DNA of 64,000 nucleotides from Oenanthe sinensis. Taxonomy: Eukaryota > Streptophyta > Magnoliopsida > Apiales > Apiaceae. The notes below the pieces were generated by a model. That model searched no databases. It saw only the letters and a program-made list of their open reading frames with translations, and was not told where the DNA came from. The position numbers and the translations under genes are program-made. Below are positions 59,460-64,000 of the stretch, piece after piece (the stretch's first letter is position 1; each line of letters begins with the position of its first letter). Where the stretch lies: the NCBI GenBank assembly GCA_028671895.1, contig CM053813.1, forward strand, positions 39,093,501 to 39,157,500. Reading direction: 5' to 3'.

Positions 59460-60195
59460 TTTTATGAAAATTAAGAATAAGTTTGTTCATTCTCTTAGTC
59501 GCGGGTGCTGATCTGTGCAATCTTGTTATGAAAAATATAGATAACCTTATGTACATTCGTCAAAGTTTTGAACATCCCCATATCTCTTGGCGGTTTTATC
59601 TAATCAGAAAATAACGGACTCTGACTCGTATCCCGTTTAGATACTTATTTTTGGTAACATGCCCGTTTAGATTCTCGCATCTGAACCACAACCCTCTAGT
59701 ATTCTTCGTTAGGTACAGCTAGCTGAGACAAACAACACTCGCACACAAAAAGAGATATTCATGCTTCTAGACACAAGGTTACAATCTGTAGACGCCAAAG
59801 AAATGCTGAACATACATCTTCTTTACTCCACTAACTTGAACCACTCATGAGCTAGAAAAAGGTCTTATCATATTGCAAAACACCTTTTTAGCACCAAGCT
59901 TGTGATTCCCCTTCTACCCTCTAATTAGAGATTGCATCTCTTTCCTCTCTCCAACTGGTTTATCTTTCTAAAGAAATTGAATACAAACCAGAAAAATATA
60001 TGATTCGAATCCGAGAATATTTATACTAGCTGGGGGTTTGTTTGCAGACCCATATAATTTCAGATGCTTTTGTCATCCAACATACTACGATTTGTGCTTC
60101 AAACCAACCTTCGATTTATATGAACAAACAACTAAGTACATATCTTTTATGATACAGTAATAAGTAAAAAAGCACTAAGAAACTATTTCTTATAA
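59460..60195. other. Intergenic / 3' flank of the WRKY gene
   Basis: No gene seen; the last 100-200 bp are probably the WRKY 3'UTR. Confidence 0.45.
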
Positions 60196-60201
60196 TAGCA
60201 A

Positions 60202-61467
60202 CTACTGAATAAGAATCCTATCCTCAGAGAAATTACTTCGCATGAATCTTGTCAAGGAAGACGATACGGGCAGTTCTCCGAGCTCATCATAGAAATCATT
60301 TTCTTCTGTTTTGGGTGTTGAGAATGTCATGAGATGAGGATAACAAAGTGGCTTCTCTGATTTTTCCTCAAACACTACACTTTCAAACTTCTCTGTCAAA
60401 GGGCTACCCAATCTTTCTTCTACATGTTCAATAGTACTGATCAGGTCTTGGTGATCAGAGTTGCAAGTAAATGGCGACTGGAAGTAGTAAAAATCAGTTA
60501 TATTTTCAGTACTAGCTCCATCTTCTTGGACATTAACTGATCCACCTTCTTGGACATTACCTACTCCATCTTCTTGGACATTAACCACTTCTTGACCTTT
60601 TTCGCTCCTGAGTGCATCTTGTTTTGGATCTTCTGATTGTTTTGGATCTTCTACTTGTTTTGGTTCTTTGGGGCTTGGATGGTTATGAGTTGAGGTGTAA
60701 GTGACGATGAGCAAGGAAGCATCTGTTTTGCATCTTTCCACTTGTTTTTTGGCTGAACAACTCTTAGATGTGCTGCATTTATAATATCCCCTGCAAAATA
60801 TCATATTGAAGTGCCAGGAAAATATTATTATGTGAATCTTATTTTATAATCAGAGATAAAGACAAAAGACACATGTACGACATATGATCTTTTCGGGTAT
60901 GTTAGTAGATACATGCAAATGAAAAAGGATTTTGATATTTTTAGTTCCTTTGAGAAAAGTAACTCCAAGAAACTGAAGAAAAGGATGTGATGGTTTGAGC
61001 CTCTATCTATGGTATAATTGAAAGATTACACTGAGATGGAAGACACCACGAGTCCTTTCTGGATGACAAAAGAAATCCTCTGACCGTTTTTGCCTCCAAG
61101 AAAAAAGGGATCCATTTTTATTTGATAAAAGCTTCCCATAGGTTTACCTGGGATAGGGAGATCCTTTGATTGGTTTTTGCCCATATTTCCTCCAAGACCA
61201 ACAATCAGAAGGTGGCCCTTCACTCTTCTGCTTCTTCTCATATTCATTTTCATCAATCTTCACAGCTACTACTCGCTTCTGGCATATCTTCCTGTTTATA
61301 TTCACAACACATACACATACAAGAAATCTAAGTGCTACACATTCACATCATTAATATATAATACTCGGAAAGAGTTAGCAAACTAACTGTTTTTTGGAAG
61401 CCTGCATTTCTGACATATCTTCTGAAATGTTTGCATTCAATAACTGGGAATGGTCAGAATTTTCCAT
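60202..61467 (-). CDS. WRKY transcription factor, group IIe
   Basis: Three exons: 61,467-61,388, 61,291-61,148, 60,790-60,202; 813 bp, 270 aa. The first exon frame is closed upstream by TGA, so ATG 61,467 is the first start. Nuclear DNA-binding protein recognising W-boxes (TTGAC C/T). WRKYGQK at 60-66 with the zinc ligands C80-x5-C86-x23-H110-x1-H112, a C2H2 finger; the intron falls in the Arg codon of SPYPR, the conserved R-type WRKY intron. The N-terminal basic KKQKICQKRVVAVKI precedes the domain. The C-terminal part has PKQVEDPKQSEDPKQ and a three- to four-fold NVQEDG repeat, then an acidic Ser-rich end with FYDELGELPVSSSL, the DLGELP motif of group IIe. Its target process is unknown. Confidence 0.93.
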
Positions 61468-61696
61468 GACAATTTTCTTTCTCTTCTTGCTAGTACTTTC
61501 TGTAAGAAATTTATACAAGGGTGTGGCAAAAGGATTAGCTAATGAAGAAGGTAGAGTTGATCAAAATCAGAGCACCTTCTAATAATTGAGCAAGAAGAGA
61601 GAAACAAAAAGATATTAAAGGGGGAGAGAGACACAAAGGATAAGTTAATTACATAAGAGATGACAAATTCACAAGTTGCTTTCACTCTTTCCTCAC

Positions 61697-61706
61697 TCTT
61701 TATATA
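61697..61706 (-). promoter_or_regulatory. TATA box of the WRKY gene
   Basis: Minus strand AATATATAAAGAGTG about 230 bp upstream of the ATG; a likely TATA box with a 5'UTR near 200 bp. Confidence 0.5.
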
Positions 61707-61719
61707 TTATGCTACTCCC

Positions 61720-63270
61720 ATCTACACACAACATGCATTTCACACCTTCACATATCTATATCTCGATATTTTCTGAGATAAGCAAATCTATTTCATTTTA
61801 TCAAAAATGTATTACATATCTTAGAGAAAATTTATAAATATATTACACACGCACAGACAAGTAGACAACTAGGATACTAAGTTTAGTATTTCTTCAATCC
61901 TAAAATAGTTTTTAAGACATTAAACTATTAAAGTCAATGCGATATGACAAGTAACCCCTATACTTTTTAATTCGATCAATCAAACCTCTACCTTCAATTT
62001 ATTAAAATACTTGCTCTCCTGAAACTGTGAGTTATCAGTAGAGCGGCTTGATACGATCATATATATCTGGCACTAACTGATTCAACTTCATTTCGTGATG
62101 AGGCAAAGGGGTACAAATGGACACATAAAGTTCAGAACAAATGACCAAAAGGGAGTGGACCAAAGAAGCATGAATAAGAACTAGCATTGGAGATGAAACT
62201 AGCACTAGAAAATCTATATATAGCCAGTTCAGTAACTGAAAAGTACTAACAAATCATCATCTTCATTTAACATTCAGATTCAGATTCACAACATTCATTA
62301 CCCTCTTTGAAATTCTCATTCCTACATGTCCCCGTCCAGACGTCAATCTAAAACGCAGACACGTAACTATTATTTACCTGGACCAAATCTGCCAAAACTT
62401 CCTCAAAACATAATGAACCAAAATATACAACAAAATTAACCCCCCCCCCCCCCCCCCCCCACATTGATCCAATTGGAAAAATAACGAGAACAAAATCACA
62501 TTTTACTTGCAAATTACAAATAACGTTACCGAAGAAGTAACTTTGATTAAGTGATCGATTAGGCCCTAATTATCTTGAGGTAAGAAGTCGAGGTTTCAAA
62601 CTCAGAAAGTTATGTTACTAGCTAAAAAAAGCCTAAATATATAAAACATTCAAATTTCAAACCCCATAAAAAATGAAACTACATTCTTACATTATAGCTC
62701 AACATATAGATCCACTCCCACATTCTTAAAACAGAAATGCATACACACACACACACACATTGAACTTACACACACACAAATGCTGTGTAAATACCATCAG
62801 AACAGAAACATACTTGCAATATTCAAACGAACCCCCCTCCCCACCACACACACACACACACAGAAAAAAAAAGTAATTGACGTACCACAGTGAGTATTAA
62901 GCGCAATGAAGTTTATCATTAATTTTTAAGCCTCCAATCTTTGTCTATGTTGCCCAATGTTTCAGTTTTTTGTTAACATTTTAGTTTTTCACTTGTAGAA
63001 CCTACAATGTGTATGATGTGTTCATGTTTGGGAAATACGTTTGTTTTAGCTATGTTTGGAAACTTATACTATGTTGGTCTTTACAACTTATTGGATTATT
63101 TTATCTCTTAATTTTTTATAATATATATTTAGAGCAAAATTGTGTACTTATATTTTGGGTGGCTCAAAAATATTTTCAAAACACTATAAAAATGAAAATT
63201 GTAGTATAAAATCAATTGCAATGCACACTCTAATAGGATAAAATTTATATTAAAAAGTATAATGTAATCA
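61720..63270. other. Intergenic with simple repeats
   Basis: WRKY upstream region. Contains C21 at 62,440-62,460 and (CA)n tracts at about 62,744-62,760 and 62,844-62,862. No gene seen; the frame at 63,009-63,209 is Phe/Leu low-complexity. Confidence 0.6.
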
Positions 63271-63275
63271 AAATA

Positions 63276-63468
63276 TTCCTTCGAATCCTTTTTATAGGGT
63301 ACTATATAACACTCCTAAATAAAAACTGTTATATTCAATATTTTTTAGTAACTTTCTTTAAATAAAAATATTTTTATTAAAAAATTACTAAAAACATATT
63401 AAATGAAACTTTATTTTATTAATATTTAAAATTGCATACAACGCCCTATAAAAAAGAATCCGAGGGAG
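63276..63468. mobile_element. Stowaway-type MITE
   Basis: 193 bp flanked by TA on both sides. The left end TTCCTTCGAATCCTTTTTAT is the inverted partner of the right end ATAAAAAAGAATCCGAGGGAG. Typical Stowaway size and TA duplication. Confidence 0.8.
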
Positions 63469-63614
63469 TATATATGCATACAATGATCCACATATTGACA
63501 TGCACATTATACACACAATTAACGAGTGCAAAAAATATACAGTAATATAACAAAAAGAATGTGTATTTGCGAGCACACAAATGAAGATTTTAAGACCTTA
63601 TCCTATGACCTCTC

Positions 63615-63800
63615 ATAGGGGTGAGCAAAAAACCGAATTGAAACCGAAACCGAACCGAAACCGGTAAAAACCGAACCGAAAAAACCGAAACCGAAACCGA
63701 ACCGGCGGTTGCGGTTTTTGATTTTTAAAAACCGAGACTTTCGGTTCCGGTTCCGGTTATAGGTCAAAACCGAACCGAAAAAAACCGAACCGAACCGATC
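63615..63800. mobile_element. CCGAACC-rich hAT-like terminus
   Basis: TAGGGGTGAGCAAAAAACCG opens a stretch of about 15 CCGAA(A/C)C units; later CGGTTCCGGTTCCGGTT is the reverse complement of them. The pattern is that of non-autonomous hAT ends in plants. A (TA)n tract follows at about 63,817-63,846, and the other end is not identified before the window ends. Confidence 0.5.
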
Positions 63801-63814
63801 ATTAAAATAAATAA

Positions 63815-63852
<38 letters not shown>

Positions 63853-64000
63853 AAGTATTAAATTTCCCTAGAACATAGTTTTTTCAATTATATTTCATAT
63901 TACAACATCAACTATACTAATATTGAATGTGGGAATATGACAACCCCTTTACAACATTTTATTCTTCTATTTTCCAATTAAAAAGCATATAATCAGGAGT

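Noticed and set aside
61166..61386. Plus-strand open frames over the WRKY gene
   Set aside because: Antisense shadows of exon 2 and its intron.
1..64000. CRISPR arrays, operons or bacterial elements
   Set aside because: The window is plant nuclear DNA with spliced genes; no regularly spaced repeats were seen.

Overview
The window is nuclear DNA of a dicot plant: AT-rich, with spliced genes (GT-AG introns, many 0.1-1.2 kb), plant-only families (CrRLK1L kinase, WRKY, DUF3444, type I MADS) and much transposon debris. Nothing pins the species. Orthologues of Arabidopsis genes are clear, but no lineage marker is decisive.

Layout. 1-2.5 kb is AT-rich and apparently empty. 2,987-7,241 (-) is a complete seven-exon PRP43-type DEAH-box splicing helicase of 723 aa. 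8.1-12.4 kb is a graveyard: a nucleoredoxin-like pseudogene, a degenerate L1-type LINE, a chloroplast insertion carrying a decayed trnR-ACG copy, and a copia gag relic. 13.2-16.6 kb (+) is a DUF3444 protein whose J-like domain has lost HPD. 18.2-20.7 kb (-) is a three-exon unknown membrane protein. 24-29 kb holds an RTE-type LINE relic and a copia LTR retrotransposon with most of its reverse transcriptase deleted. 29.8-36 kb is a non-coding region built of duplicated units, one copy interrupted by a 440-bp TIR element with 8-bp target duplications. 36.3-38.9 kb (+) is an intact ANXUR/FERONIA-class receptor kinase. 39.5-40.7 kb (-) is a small heavy-metal-associated-domain protein. 41.4-42.9 kb (-) is a hAT/TTF-type transposase relic.

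The standout is 43,846-49,042: a structurally complete Mutator-like element (MULE) with 165-bp terminal inverted repeats and a perfect 9-bp target duplication. It carries two convergent genes: a spliced MuDR-type transposase (MULE DDE domain, SWIM finger, two CCHC knuckles) and, on the other strand, a small zf-GRF/coiled-coil/transmembrane ORF. The arrangement recalls mudrA/mudrB of maize MuDR. Both genes carry light lesions.

50.0-56.6 kb (+) is an eight-exon receptor-like kinase of the At4g02010/ALE2 class (726 aa). 57.4 kb (+) is a secreted PMEI-domain protein. 58.3-58.7 kb (-) is a type I MADS-box gene broken by an early frameshift. 60.2-61.5 kb (-) is a three-exon group IIe WRKY factor. 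The last 2 kb carry a Stowaway MITE and a CCGAACC-rich hAT-like end.

The host genes do not form one pathway. Two receptor kinases (cell-wall/pollen-tube and epidermis-type), a PMEI-like protein and a WRKY factor are compatible with cell-surface and wall signalling, but this is ordinary plant gene neighbourhood, not an operon.
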